A stretch of 64,000 nt of DNA from positions 3,342,001-3,406,000 of the forward strand of contig NZ_CP042466.1 in assembly GCF_008330225.1 (NCBI RefSeq), read 5' to 3'. This document shows, one piece after another, positions 1 through 9,557 of the stretch; within the stretch, counting starts at the first letter, position 1; every line of letters starts with the position of its first letter. The position numbers were made by a program, and so were the translations under genes. The notes under the pieces are model-generated. The model was not told the origin of the DNA. It made no database searches and saw only the letters and a list, made by a program, of their open reading frames with translations. The stretch comes from Geobacter sp. FeAm09 (GTDB lineage: Bacteria; Desulfobacterota; Desulfuromonadia; Geobacterales; Pseudopelobacteraceae).

Positions 1-1538
1 TCGGTGGATCTATGGGCCGATTGGGCCGTCACCTGTATGACGTTAGTAATCTGATGCATGTTATTGCTTATTTCACGACTGGTTGAGCTCTGTTCCTCGG
101 CTGCCGTGGCAATCTGATTTATCTGCCCGGTCACTTCGTTGACTTGGTCGAGGATTTGTTGCAAGGCGCTCCCCGATCGTGAGGCCTCAACAGTTCCCGC
201 TTCCACCTCTCGCACTCCCTCTTCCATGGAGTCAACCGCCAGTTTGGTTTCGTTTTGTATAACCCGTATCATCTCGGATATTTCTTTGGTCGCGCGGGTC
301 GTTCGCTCGGCAAGAGCCCGGACCTCATCGGCGACAACGGCAAAACCACGTCCCTGCTCCCCGGCTCTAGCGGCCTCGATGGCTGCATTGAGTGCCAGTA
401 GGTTGGTCTGATCAGCGATCTCCTCGATGGTACCAACAATGGCACCTATTTCGTCGGAACGCGTTCCCAACCCTGCGACCTGACGCGCCGTTTCATGAAC
501 CCTGACGGCAATTTGCTGCATGTTGCCAACCGTCAGCATGACAACCTCAGAACCATTGGAGGCCAGTTGGCTGGCATGGTGCGAATTCCCGGCAGCGGCA
601 TTGCAATTGTCGGCAATATCATGGGAGGTTGCCGCCATTTCTTCACCCGCCGTTGACACAATGGCAGCCTGGGAGGCCACCTCTTCGGTGCCGGCAGCGA
701 TTTGAGCGGCCATATCATGCAACCCAGCGGATGCGGAAGCCACATCATGGGTGCTTCCGGCGACCCTGAGCATGACCGTTTGAAGCTTATCGACAAAACG
801 GTCAAAATAGCCTGCAGCCTCGCCGATTTCATCGTTTGCCGTAATGTTCAACCTGACCGTCAGATCTCCTTCTCCCAGGGCAATATCGTGCATCATGGTC
901 ACCATCCGCCCCAAGGTCTGCAGCGCCTTGCGGACAAGCATGAAGGATATGAGCGAAAAGACCGATGCAAGAATGGCGGCTACGCCCGCGATGATATATT
1001 TCAGGTGGTCATAAACAGCCAGATATTCTTTCTGCTTTTGCCCCACATAAATAATTCCGACGACCTGCCCTGCCGCATTTTTTAATGGATCGTAGGCGGC
1101 GAACTGGGGAATACCATCAATCAATATTTCTCCCCGATGCCGTTTTCCCTGTTTGACGACCGTCTCGTAAACGGCACCGATAAGCTTCTTGCCTACGGCA
1201 CGGCTGCCATCTGGGTTCAACTTAGTGGTGGCCACGCGGATATCGTCCATGAATATCGTGACCTCTACACCAAAGAGCTCCTTAACTTTGTCCGGCAGTT
1301 CAGAATTGTTATTGAGAACATAACTACCCTGCATGAGCTTGCCATCGGCGACCCGTAATTCACCACCTCCTTTCAATTTCAACAATTCGCGAAAGACATT
1401 CATGCAGACATCCATATCCATTGCGGATTGATGCTTAAGCTCTTTTTGCATTTCATAAAGACACAGAGATGACGATGCCGCTACAGACATCAACACAATC
1501 ACTACATTGGCTATTATGAATTTATGGCTCAATTTCAT
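1..1538 (-). CDS. Methyl-accepting chemotaxis protein, C-terminus outside the window
   Basis: Starts at ATG 1538 on the minus strand and is still open at base 1. An N-terminal membrane segment (about residues 7-27) precedes a roughly 150-residue periplasmic sensor that resembles single Cache domains (it contains [20 protein letters not shown]). A second membrane segment and a HAMP-like stretch ([10 protein letters not shown]) follow, then the cytoplasmic signalling coiled coil with the hallmark hairpin tip ([30 protein letters not shown]). It would signal ligand state to CheA/CheW. The ligand is not known. It is oriented like the porin and two-component genes that follow, but separated from them by a hairpin. 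Confidence 0.95.
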   Translation of the reverse strand, partial: MKLSHKFIIANVVIVLMSVAASSSLCLYEMQKELKHQSAMDMDVCMNVFRELLKLKGGGELRVADGKLMQGSYVLNNNSELPDKVKELFGVEVTIFMDDIRVATTKLNPDGSRAVGKKLIGAVYETVVKQGKRHRGEILIDGIPQFAAYDPLKNAAGQVVGIIYVGQKQKEYLAVYDHLKYIIAGVAAILASVFSLISFMLVRKALQTLGRMVTMMHDIALGEGDLTVRLNITANDEIGEAAGYFDRFVDKLQTVMLRVAGSTHDVASASAGLHDMAAQIAAGTEEVASQAAIVSTAGEEMAATSHDIADNCNAAAGNSHHASQLASNGSEVVMLTVGNMQQIAVRVHETARQVAGLGTRSDEIGAIVGTIEEIADQTNLLALNAAIEAARAGEQGRGFAVVADEVRALAERTTRATKEISEMIRVIQNETKLAVDSMEEGVREVEAGTVEASRSGSALQQILDQVNEVTGQINQIATAAEEQSSTSREISNNMHQITNVIQVTAQSAHRST

Positions 1539-1811
1539 AGTGTCAGTCACCGGCGCATGAGTTTTAACAACGTGTAATTTTGGAACTATTCTAACAGACC
1601 CACTATCTCGTCGGCTCCATGTTTGGCTCAAGGCACCAATGTTTCATCGATAAGAGATTGGGGAAAGCGAGAGAGACTGGCAACGATATATCGGTCACGA
1701 AGAGGTGCCTGAGACACATATTCACTATATATAACGTGTCATAGACAACGGTTGAATGTTTGTTCAGTCGTCCTGATCTTACCGCAATCGGGCACTTCTG
1801 CTGTGTAGAGT

Positions 1812-1850
1812 ATTTGAGAGTGACTCTATGTACATGAGTCACTCTCAAAT
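1812..1850 (-). terminator. Perfect 15-bp inverted repeat downstream of the porin gene
   Basis: Arms 1812-1826 and 1836-1850 pair perfectly around a 9-base loop, 14 bases after the porin stop codon. The T-tract is weak, so termination is inferred from position and stem strength. The rest of the 1539-1863 gap shows no convincing gene. Confidence 0.6.
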
Positions 1851-1863
1851 ATATTAATACCCG

Positions 1864-3426
1864 CTAAAATACATATTGAAGAACCAATCGCGTCGTATAC
1901 GGATTATCAGGATCCGTAGCTGAATTATTAGTATCTTTGACAGAATTTTTGTAATAACCACCTAAAAATACATATGCTGCCTGTACTTTTGCACTAAGAT
2001 TCTCATATATTTTATATTTAGCTTCAAAGTTTATCTCAGTTCCAATATAGTTTGTTGCGTTCTGCATATTGTTGCTTTTGTCAGTCGGTTTGAGTGCATT
2101 GGTATGCGCTGCCCAGGCAGCACCAGCATTGGCAGATGCAAAAAGTTTCGGCGTAATATTAGCATCATAACCAAGCGTATAGAGATAGAGCCCTTGAGAA
2201 TTTACAGTATTGGTTCCATTGCCAATATTATATACTATTGCATAATCAGTAGTAGTTCCTGTAGACAAAGCGTTCCTGTTGAGCAGAATCATGGAGCTCT
2301 CATCGTAGCTGTTTATTGATGTACTGCTCCAAGTTGCGTTTAATGACTGGTTAACCCCAACCCACCCTGTCAGATGTTTACTCTTCAAAGTCGAGGCATT
2401 ATTGTCATTACCAGAGGTAAAGAGCAGAGCTGTTCTCAAAGTGCCGGGGCCGACTTGCGTTTTAGCGGCTACGTTATAAGCGAAAGCGTTAAGGAAAGCA
2501 CTGTCGCCGGCACTGTTAATGTTTCTGAGGACACCTCCCTGATAGGCGGCAAAACCGCTCAGTGCCACCGGGCCAACCTTGGCGTCACCAGTCAGGCCAA
2601 CGGCATGGATCTGGGTAGAGGTGTCTGTCGCAGTCGTAGCAGTCGAAGAGAGATAGAGAGGGCGACCATCGGCATAGAGGTAGTAGACAACCCCCAACTT
2701 CGTATCTTTATTAAGGGCATAACCGAACTCGGCAACGCCGATATCCAGATTTTGATTGCCGCGCACATTTGCCTGGCTGATCGGCGTGCCGGCACTGAAG
2801 AAGGATTCGTCATAGCCACGGATGTAGGCGGTGTTGATCGCAGACGCACCAAGCGTGGTTGATGCCAGGATTCCGGCGCCATCGAAATTGAACATGATTC
2901 CTTTAATTGAGTCCTTGAATGGCTGAATCCCAGCCTTTACCCGGGTGGGGATTGAGGGAATTTTAAAATCCAGATAGACCCACTTGGTTTCAAGATTTAC
3001 GGCATCAGACTCCAAGGCACCGCCTGAATTTCGAAAAGCGGCTGTCGTGGTCTGAGAAGTCGCACTTGAATTTGTTGCCGTCAAACTTCCCTGGGCTTTG
3101 TCGCCCCAGGCTGAATCAATCTCAAAAGCGGTTACCAATTTCAGATCGTCACTGGCTTTTGCCGTATAATGAAGGCGGGCACGCTGTTCAAAATAGTTGT
3201 TCGCACGAAGATTTTTCGTTGAGTTTCCAGACGGGAGTGATGGCGTAGCCCCAGATAAAATATAACCCGAGCTGGCCTGCTCATAGTTGGTAACAAAGTA
3301 TTTCAACGTATAAGAACCATGAAATTCATTTTCAAATGCAAAAGCTGGCATTGCTTTAAAAGTAAACACAAACATTACACAATATAATACTGTACATATT
3401 TTATTTACTACACAAAATTGTTTCAC
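1864..3426 (-). CDS. Outer-membrane beta-barrel porin-like protein
   Basis: 520 residues with a GTG start preceded by a GGGGG ribosome site. The N-terminus has a signal peptide ending near PAFAFENEF. The body alternates short polar and aromatic strands with Gly/Ser/Asn-rich turns, and the protein ends in LVLQYVF; a terminal aromatic residue is typical of BAM-inserted barrels. Length and composition fit Geobacter-type porins that are not assigned a substrate. It lies upstream of a sigma-54 two-component pair read in the same direction. A copy of the 17-base motif shared with the selenium operons lies about 450 bases upstream of its start. Substrate unknown. Confidence 0.8.
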   Translation of the reverse strand: MKQFCVVNKICTVLYCVMFVFTFKAMPAFAFENEFHGSYTLKYFVTNYEQASSGYILSGATPSLPSGNSTKNLRANNYFEQRARLHYTAKASDDLKLVTAFEIDSAWGDKAQGSLTATNSSATSQTTTAAFRNSGGALESDAVNLETKWVYLDFKIPSIPTRVKAGIQPFKDSIKGIMFNFDGAGILASTTLGASAINTAYIRGYDESFFSAGTPISQANVRGNQNLDIGVAEFGYALNKDTKLGVVYYLYADGRPLYLSSTATTATDTSTQIHAVGLTGDAKVGPVALSGFAAYQGGVLRNINSAGDSAFLNAFAYNVAAKTQVGPGTLRTALLFTSGNDNNASTLKSKHLTGWVGVNQSLNATWSSTSINSYDESSMILLNRNALSTGTTTDYAIVYNIGNGTNTVNSQGLYLYTLGYDANITPKLFASANAGAAWAAHTNALKPTDKSNNMQNATNYIGTEINFEAKYKIYENLSAKVQAAYVFLGGYYKNSVKDTNNSATDPDNPYTTRLVLQYVF

Positions 3427-3877
3427 GTTATCCCCCTTTAATTGTTATTAATACCAATTATAATTCAATTTACACCCAATTAATTATATCAAATACCTCC
3501 TTTCAAATAGTTTTAGTACGATTTAATTTGTATGTTACTATTCATGAAATCTGAGCATAAAGGCAGCAGCCAGCAGCATTCTTTGCCCTTCCATATATAT
3601 GCTTCCGCAATGCCCCATCACAGAAACGTGAGGGCGCCATTGCGGCAGAGCTGGAAGCGATAGAAAATCGCCTATCTCTCGGCATTACAAATACCTCAGC
3701 AATTCGGATGCCAGACGGCCCAAAACAGTTAACATACTGATATTGATTAAATTTTTGAAGGAAGGAGTTATTGCACAGACAGTAGACAATAGCTGTTGGA
3801 ATGGCAACGATGCGTCAGAGCAGAACAAAGATGCTATTTTATAATACTTTAGTATTACTATAGCTATGGCTATCATA

Positions 3878-3894
3878 CATAACCATAGCTATGG
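3878..3894. promoter_or_regulatory. Candidate enhancer-binding site (CATAACC motif, copy 1)
   Basis: CATAACCATAGCTATGG, inside the 14-bp palindrome at 3882-3895. It matches 16 of 17 bases at 15744-15760 and shares CATAACCA-N5-ATGG with 11385-11401. Both of those copies lie upstream of -24/-12 promoters. It lies next to the sigma-54 regulator gene, so it may be that regulator's site for the porin; this is inferred from pattern sharing. Confidence 0.5.
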
Positions 3895-3936
3895 TGCCAG
3901 ATATATCCATTAGCTGCTTAAACAGTTAAAAAAATA

Positions 3937-3989
3937 GTTGCAATATAAAAGGCAAACATAAATATAATGTTTGCCTTTTATATTGCAAC
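3937..3989 (-). terminator. Strong terminator of the two-component operon (23-bp perfect stem)
   Basis: Arms 3937-3959 and 3967-3989 are perfectly complementary with a 7-base loop. On the minus strand the stem is followed by seven T residues. It lies about 60 bases after the response-regulator stop codon. Confidence 0.9.
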
Positions 3990-4050
3990 AGATAAGCAAT
4001 AATATTTTGTAAAATATCACATAAAATTAATTCGTATTTCAGTAAACAAT

Positions 4051-5490
4051 CTACTGTTTTCTCGCGCAATTTTTGCCGGAATGAATACGCTTGCTGAGCC
4101 CAGGCTGAGAGATGCCAAGCATTCTAGCGGCAAGTGTCTGGTTTCCACCTGCCCTGTCTAACGCCGCCTCAGTCAGAATATTCTCAACTTCCGCATAAGT
4201 AGGTAACCGCTGGGCGCCGAGAAACGCTTGAAGGATTAAATCCTCTCCCAGCACTGTGGTATCGGAACTGAATTCCATTTCCTGCCGCAGCTCGATGAGA
4301 TACTTGATCTCATCGACGGACAGCATCGTTTTATTGCGGCACACTTCATCAAAGACCATGGATCGCAGTTCACGGACGTTGCCCGGAAAAGTATAGCGAG
4401 ACAATAGGGCAAGGACTTGTTTTGGGATTCCCGGGGGATGTTTCATGCCGAACTCACGCGCCGCCTCTTTTACAAAATGTTCCAGTAGCAAAGGGATGTC
4501 TTCTTTACGTTCCCTGAGTGGCGGCACGTGTATATGATGGGTCTGCAGACGATAAAAAAGATCTTTCCTGAACTCTCCAGTTTGCTGTTTTTTCAATAAA
4601 TCATGATTGGTAGCCAGCACAAATCTTGCTTTTGTCCGCTTCAGTTGATCGCTGCCAACAGGATAATATTCCCCATCCTGCAAAAGCCTCAGCAGCTTAA
4701 CCTGTGATGCAGGGCTTAAATCTCCAATCTCATCCAGAAACAATATTGTTTCATCCGCTTGCTCGACAAGCCCTCTGCGAAAATCATCAGCACCGGTAAA
4801 GGCACCACGCTTATGACCAAACAGGGTATCGGCAAACATATTGTCATCAAGTCCCGCTATATTTACGGAGACCATTGGCATGTCATAGCAACATGCCTTG
4901 TGGAGAGCCTTTGCGATCAACTCTTTTCCTACTCCGCTCTCGCCAGTAATCAGCACAGGTTGCTTACCAACCGATATGGCTTCCATATACTGAAAAATTG
5001 AGAACATTTTCTTGCTTGTCGTCACAATATCCGCAAACGCTTCAGGCCTTTCCAACCGATCGGTCAGCAACCTGGTGCGCACATCCTGACTTTCCCTCTG
5101 TAACTCAATTATGCGAACAGCATGCAATATCCCCGTGATAACGCGATTTGTGTCACCGGCCTTCACATAATAATCGAATGCTCCAGCTTTCATACAGCGC
5201 ACGGCATCCTCAACCTGGTTTTGGCCGGTAATGACAATGACAAAAACCGATGGATAGGATTCTGAGATTGCCGAGAGAAGTTCTTCTCCCGAAATATGGG
5301 GCATCGTGAGATCGAGAAGAACGAGTCCGACCCCCTTCTGTCCTATGACATCCAATACTTGACGGCTATCTTGACACTGGATGATATTGTTGATGCCGCT
5401 CCCGTGAAGCGCCATGCTCAAAGAACGCAACCATGGCACTTCATCATCAACAAGCAAAACCGGGAAGTGGGGATAAAGACTTCTTGTCAT
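4051..5490 (-). CDS. Sigma-54-dependent response regulator (NtrC family)
   Basis: 479 residues in three domains. The receiver is at about 9-125, with VDDE and the phospho-acceptor Asp near 58 in LLDLTMPH. The AAA+ ATPase is at about 160-380, with Walker A GESGVGKE near 182, the sigma-54-contacting GAFTGA loop near 232 and Walker B LFLDEIGDL. A C-terminal Fis-type helix-turn-helix follows (QTLAARMLGISQPGLSKRI). It should activate sigma-54 RNA polymerase from upstream sites after phosphorylation by the kinase whose gene overlaps its start (ATGA). Two sigma-54-type promoters with a shared upstream motif lie within 11 kb, so those operons are its likely targets. Confidence 0.95.
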   Translation of the reverse strand: MTRSLYPHFPVLLVDDEVPWLRSLSMALHGSGINNIIQCQDSRQVLDVIGQKGVGLVLLDLTMPHISGEELLSAISESYPSVFVIVITGQNQVEDAVRCMKAGAFDYYVKAGDTNRVITGILHAVRIIELQRESQDVRTRLLTDRLERPEAFADIVTTSKKMFSIFQYMEAISVGKQPVLITGESGVGKELIAKALHKACCYDMPMVSVNIAGLDDNMFADTLFGHKRGAFTGADDFRRGLVEQADETILFLDEIGDLSPASQVKLLRLLQDGEYYPVGSDQLKRTKARFVLATNHDLLKKQQTGEFRKDLFYRLQTHHIHVPPLRERKEDIPLLLEHFVKEAAREFGMKHPPGIPKQVLALLSRYTFPGNVRELRSMVFDEVCRNKTMLSVDEIKYLIELRQEMEFSSDTTVLGEDLILQAFLGAQRLPTYAEVENILTEAALDRAGGNQTLAARMLGISQPGLSKRIHSGKNCARKQ

Positions 5491-7361
5491 GAGATGTCTC
5501 CGCTTTCATAAATCGGGAGTGACAAAATGGCTGTAGTGCCCTTTCCTACTGATGAATTTATGGTAAGGATTCCACCGTGGTCCTTGACGATCTTGCTGCT
5601 CACCGAGAGCCCAAGGCCTGTGCCCCCCTGTTCACGTTTTGTGGTATAAAAAGGATCGGCGATGTACTGGAGCTGATCTGAAGCAATGCCGACACCTTCA
5701 TCCGTGATTTCAAGTTCAGCCATCCGATGGTCATAATCATAACGGGTCATCACGGTAATGCTTCTATCGCGACCAGCAAGAGACTGGCAGGCATTCACTA
5801 TAAGATTGACAACAACTTGTTCAATGCGTTGCATATTGCCACGTATTTTAGGAATTTTCTCATCATAAGAGACAGAGAAAAAATCTGTCGATTGTTTGAT
5901 TGATGTTGAAATAAGCCGTATTGCCGACTTTGTAGCTGAATTGATATCAACTATTTCATTCAATTCTGAATTATCGCGTTTACTGAAATTTTTTAAATCT
6001 TCAACAATACGTCCTACGCGCTTTGAGGCATCGAGTGTTTCACTCAATAATTGTTCCAAGTTCTCCCTTACCTCGGAATATTGCCATTTTCCAACGATAA
6101 AATCGCCATCCTTAGCAAATTTATCCTCCATAATATGCCTTATGCTTTCGTACATATCGGACAGCATAGTCACATTCAAATAAATCAAACCATTAGGATT
6201 ATTGATTTCATGGGCCACGCCGGAAACGAGCGTACCAATGGCGGCCATCTTGCTTGCCTGTACCAGCTGCTCCTGGTTGCGGCGCAGCTCCTCCTCAGCC
6301 CGTTGACGCTCTTTTACCTCAAGAGAAAGTGCCGATGTGCGTTGTTCGACTTGCCTTTTCAGCATTGCGGACCAAACAAACGAGTGCAGGAGCCCGCCCA
6401 ACAGGAAGAAACCGACTATCGACCCTACCTTTATGACTCGCTTTAAAGGAATGCCGCGAGGCTCAAGTACACCGAGCCATTTATCGTGAATATCCTTATA
6501 TTGCCCCGTCTTTTTGAGAATCGCCATACCCGTTGCAAATCGTGCAAGCAGCTCGCGATTCCCTTTTTTAACGGCACTGCAGTACTCAATGACTTCTGAT
6601 ATTTCGTTAATAGGCTTAATACTGGCAAGCCCCAACTCCTGAGCGACGAATATTCCCGTCATTTTTGGAAAAAGCGCATAGTCGTAATGGCCTGAAGCCA
6701 GCAACCTCAGGCCATCGGCATAATTATCGACAAGCACGATGGAATTGCCGGTCAGCCCCTGTTCAATGGCATATTCGTGCAGCCTGCCACCCCGTAAGAT
6801 TATGACCTTTTTGTCTTTCAGCTCCTTAATCGACTTAACTTTAGGCGTCCCAGATCGACCGAACAGGGAAACGTTAATTATCGTATGAGGTGGAGAAAAA
6901 TCCATCAACTTTGTGCGTTCCTGCGTGTACCCCAACCCCATGAGGATATCGACTCTGCCCTGTTGGAGATCCTTCATTTTTTCGTGCCAGGGACCATACG
7001 AGAACTTTATGTCTAGACCCATCACTCTTGCAATTGCCCGATAGAGGTCAACATTATATCCGGTCAACTTCCCATTTTTATCGAGGAATTCATAGGGAGG
7101 GTAGTTAATATTGGCCCCGACAATAATAGTTTTGTTTTCTTGAACCAGATGTTCACCAGATGCATGGAGTTCTCCACAGCACGACAATGCAAGAAATATT
7201 ATTGCAATAGCTTGGCATATCGCCGGCTTTATCGAAGTACACATATTCTGCATTCTCGAAATTGGGGAAATATCTGGATATACAACTGAAATTGAGCAAA
7301 GGCGTGTGTTGATTGTGGATGACGGAATATTTTTGATAAAGTTGTAGTTCACCACCAGCAT
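5487..7361 (-). CDS. Sensor histidine kinase with periplasmic solute-binding (SBP_bac_3) domain
   Basis: 624 residues as drawn. The first 36 may be untranslated, because the signal peptide begins after Met37 (MQNMCTSIKP), but neither start has a good ribosome site. A type-3 solute-binding domain (about 75-300, NINYPPYEFLDKNGKLTGYN) is followed by one membrane segment, a coiled coil, the H-box VAHEINNP (His near 381) and an ATPase domain (NACQSL, GTGLGLSVSSKIV). This BvgS-like layout senses a small periplasmic ligand, often an amino acid or anion. It phosphorylates the regulator encoded just downstream with a 4-base overlap. The neighbouring selenium/sulfur operons suggest, but do not prove, a related ligand. 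Confidence 0.93.
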   Translation of the reverse strand: MLVVNYNFIKNIPSSTINTRLCSISVVYPDISPISRMQNMCTSIKPAICQAIAIIFLALSCCGELHASGEHLVQENKTIIVGANINYPPYEFLDKNGKLTGYNVDLYRAIARVMGLDIKFSYGPWHEKMKDLQQGRVDILMGLGYTQERTKLMDFSPPHTIINVSLFGRSGTPKVKSIKELKDKKVIILRGGRLHEYAIEQGLTGNSIVLVDNYADGLRLLASGHYDYALFPKMTGIFVAQELGLASIKPINEISEVIEYCSAVKKGNRELLARFATGMAILKKTGQYKDIHDKWLGVLEPRGIPLKRVIKVGSIVGFFLLGGLLHSFVWSAMLKRQVEQRTSALSLEVKERQRAEEELRRNQEQLVQASKMAAIGTLVSGVAHEINNPNGLIYLNVTMLSDMYESIRHIMEDKFAKDGDFIVGKWQYSEVRENLEQLLSETLDASKRVGRIVEDLKNFSKRDNSELNEIVDINSATKSAIRLISTSIKQSTDFFSVSYDEKIPKIRGNMQRIEQVVVNLIVNACQSLAGRDRSITVMTRYDYDHRMAELEITDEGVGIASDQLQYIADPFYTTKREQGGTGLGLSVSSKIVKDHGGILTINSSVGKGTTAILSLPIYESGDIS

Positions 7362-7739
7362 CTCACTTTATAGTAGAAAATGAATCCACTAATCCTCAGC
7401 AGCGAGAGACCAAATGACATCCAGTTCGCCACAGAGTGTGGTGGATCGCAATAACTTCCTGTTTCAACCGGGAGGAATCGAATCATTAGCGTCAACAGGC
7501 CATTGATATATTCTGGGCACTACAGAACATTAAGTATGATTTTATAAAATTTTATAACATAAATCAACGCCCGCAAACGTAACAATGCTCCAAAACTGGA
7601 CTATCGCGCCAGGCACCTATGGGCCACATTTACATAATTTGCACAAGGGAGCGCATGCCGGCGAAGAACCTTCCCCGGAACAACTGAACGGGAGGGTCGT
7701 ACAAGACCCCCCCGCTCAACTATCAGACCGACAACGATT
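7362..7739. other. Intergenic region upstream of the sensor kinase
   Basis: About 380 bases. The part next to 7361 should hold the kinase promoter, and the other end holds a GC-rich hairpin after the selenoprotein gene. No gene seen. Confidence 0.5.
7689..7714 (-). terminator. GC-rich hairpin after the UGSC gene
   Basis: Arms 7689-7698 and 7705-7714 pair with one mismatch, 26 bases after the stop codon. There is no clear T-tract, so Rho-independent termination is only likely. Confidence 0.5.
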
Positions 7740-9494
7740 CTAATTTTCGATTAGCACCGAGACAGGCTTTGTTACGGTTGTGAATGTCGGCCAGATTTGC
7801 GACTGTTTTCCCGGGCCGCCCGTCACGACCAAGCGAACCTGTTCCGGCCCTGTAAACCGGGGAACCATGGTATTCGCGTCATAAGGCCCGAATTCCTTTG
7901 GTGGTTTACACAGATCAGGGGCATACATCCAGAACGGCAACACGGTCTTTTTTACAAGGTATTCCGAAGCTGATTTCTTTGTTTGAAATTCCTTATGGAT
8001 AGTGTCCGCATGTTCGGGCCCCAAAAAGAGGAAGGCAAACTTAACTTTGTTTGTTATATCATACCCTTTGTCGAAGTGCGTCAGGCAGCTCGTAATACCT
8101 GTTGCAGCGCCGGCCAAGCCAGCAGCCAGGGTATTAAGCAACTCCTGCGCCTTGACACTTGTATGGTCAACGTTGTTGCTTCCCATATAAGCCGAATAGG
8201 CAGTAACAACGTTGTCGGTAGGCTTGAAGCCTTGCTCGACCGCATAGGATTGTCCCCATGGGTTCTGCTTTTCGTTTTCGCCGATGACTACAGCTACCAG
8301 ATCGCCACGGCTGCCTTGCGAACTCTTGTCGATCGCAGGAGGAGTCGATCCGCCGACAACATCGCCGACCAGGTTGATAAAGTACCCAACGGCCACATTG
8401 ACCGGCTGTTCACCGCCAAGCACTCCGGTTGAATAACCTATGCGCAGCTTGTCAAGTATAGGTCCGTTAATGATGACCACCGGGTTTGTCGGCGCTGTGG
8501 TCGTAGTACTTCCTCTCCAGTCATAATCCGGATGGCTGAGGGCTTTGACGACAGCCAACAGTAACGGCATATGCTCTGGCTTGCAACCTGCCATCACGCC
8601 ATAAGCCGCCACAAGTTCTACGGTCAATTGCCCCATTCGTGGCGGCACAGCCCACACGACCTCATCAGGTTTGTGGGTCGTGCCTTTGAGCATTGCTGCA
8701 ACTTTTTCAGGTGTAGGTGGTATTATCGGCAAGCCTATCGACCAATGCTTGTCATAGAACATCTTGTTGAGCGCCTCATAGGTCCCCTTGAACTTGATCC
8801 GTTCAGCGGGATAAGGAGGCGTGAGATCTTGGGCAGTCGCGGCCAATGGCTTCCAATGTGTCGCCGCCTGCACAATTTTGGGGAATGCTTCATCGGCTTT
8901 GGCACGAATCTCTTCCAACGGGATCATGCCAAGAGGATGTGGCACTTCTACAAAGGCCATATCCGGAAGACCCGTGCTCTTTACGGTACCTTTTGCCAAC
9001 CCTACAAACTGATCGGATGCTATGGTTACAGTGGGAATACCTACTTTTTCTACTTGGGACTGGTCGACCACCAGCCATGAGGTGCACGACCCTCAATCGG
9101 CTTGGTTGCCGATCACAAGATCAGCATGCAGACCTTTTATAACCTTGGCTATGCGAGCCGACTCTTCCACTGACCCACTGATTTTTATGGTAGACGGATC
9201 AACTTCATAAAGCTTGATCACTTTGGCACTGGGGACATTCGCCTTTAAAAGCTCTGCAATCCTGTCCAGGAAATTGTTGCCATTATGCTTATTGTTCCAA
9301 CGCAGGACAATGGTCTTTCCCTCAAGCGTGGTGATCCGCGGGGCAAGCTGTGCCGGTTTGACCTCAACCACCCCAGCGGGATTCAGGAACTCCCATTCCT
9401 GCACTGCCTCCTTGGCAACCGCCGACGATGGCACGAACGAACTCGCGCCGATGGCAAGCGCCGCCAGAAAGGATACTACTGATCGTTGTCGCAT
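7740..9494 (-). CDS. UGSC-family selenoprotein (Sec134, in-frame UGA)
   Basis: Read as one 584-residue protein with UGA at 9093-9095 decoded as selenocysteine: GNQAD-U-GSCTSWLVVDQ, the namesake U-G-S-C motif of this family. The frame is continuous across the UGA, and residues on both sides belong to the same conserved domain. A SECIS-type hairpin starts 16 bases after the UGA. The start has GGAGGAAAG. An N-terminal signal peptide (ends near AVAKEA) places it in the periplasm. The UGSC domain spans roughly 40-230; the C-terminal half is a second conserved domain of unknown function (GLPIIPPTPEKVAAML, GDVVGGSTPP). Last gene of operon B, 63 bases after another putative selenoprotein. The U-x-x-C redox motif suggests thiol/selenol chemistry; the substrate is unknown. 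Plain gene callers would split or truncate it. Confidence 0.9.
9058..9076 (-). promoter_or_regulatory. Bacterial SECIS-like hairpin in the UGSC gene
   Basis: GGCTGGT (9076-9070) pairs with ACCAGTC (9064-9058), 7 bp with one G-U pair, around the loop GGUCG. The loop begins 23 bases after the UGA. A short stem, a loop starting with G and this spacing are what SelB-binding bacterial SECIS elements show. Confidence 0.75.
9093..9095 (-). other. Selenocysteine UGA codon of the UGSC protein
   Basis: In-frame TGA between Asp133 and Gly135, exactly where UGSC-family proteins carry Sec or Cys. Confidence 0.88.
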
Positions 9495-9557
9495 ACTCTC
9501 TTTCCTCCTTGTGTGATGTCCCTTACGGGATGTGATATGTGGTACTGCTTTCTATTT

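Larger units (their letters stand above)
3427..4050. other. Regulatory intergenic region without a convincing gene
   Basis: About 620 AT-rich bases between the porin start and the regulator stop. It holds the porin promoter region, three TAGCTATGG half-sites (two near 3861-3894) and the 23-bp terminator at 3937. No open frame here has a ribosome site or recognisable product. Confidence 0.6.

Noticed and set aside
1603-1848. 81-residue minus-strand frame
   Set aside because: Overlaps the terminator hairpin, has no ribosome site and no family likeness.
3596-3614. Sigma-54 promoter for the porin gene
   Set aside because: A GG-N10-GC pair is present on the minus strand, but the TGGCAC and TTGCW blocks match poorly.
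3685-3876. 63-residue minus-strand frame in the regulatory gap
   Set aside because: No ribosome site or conserved pattern; the region is better explained by regulatory repeats.
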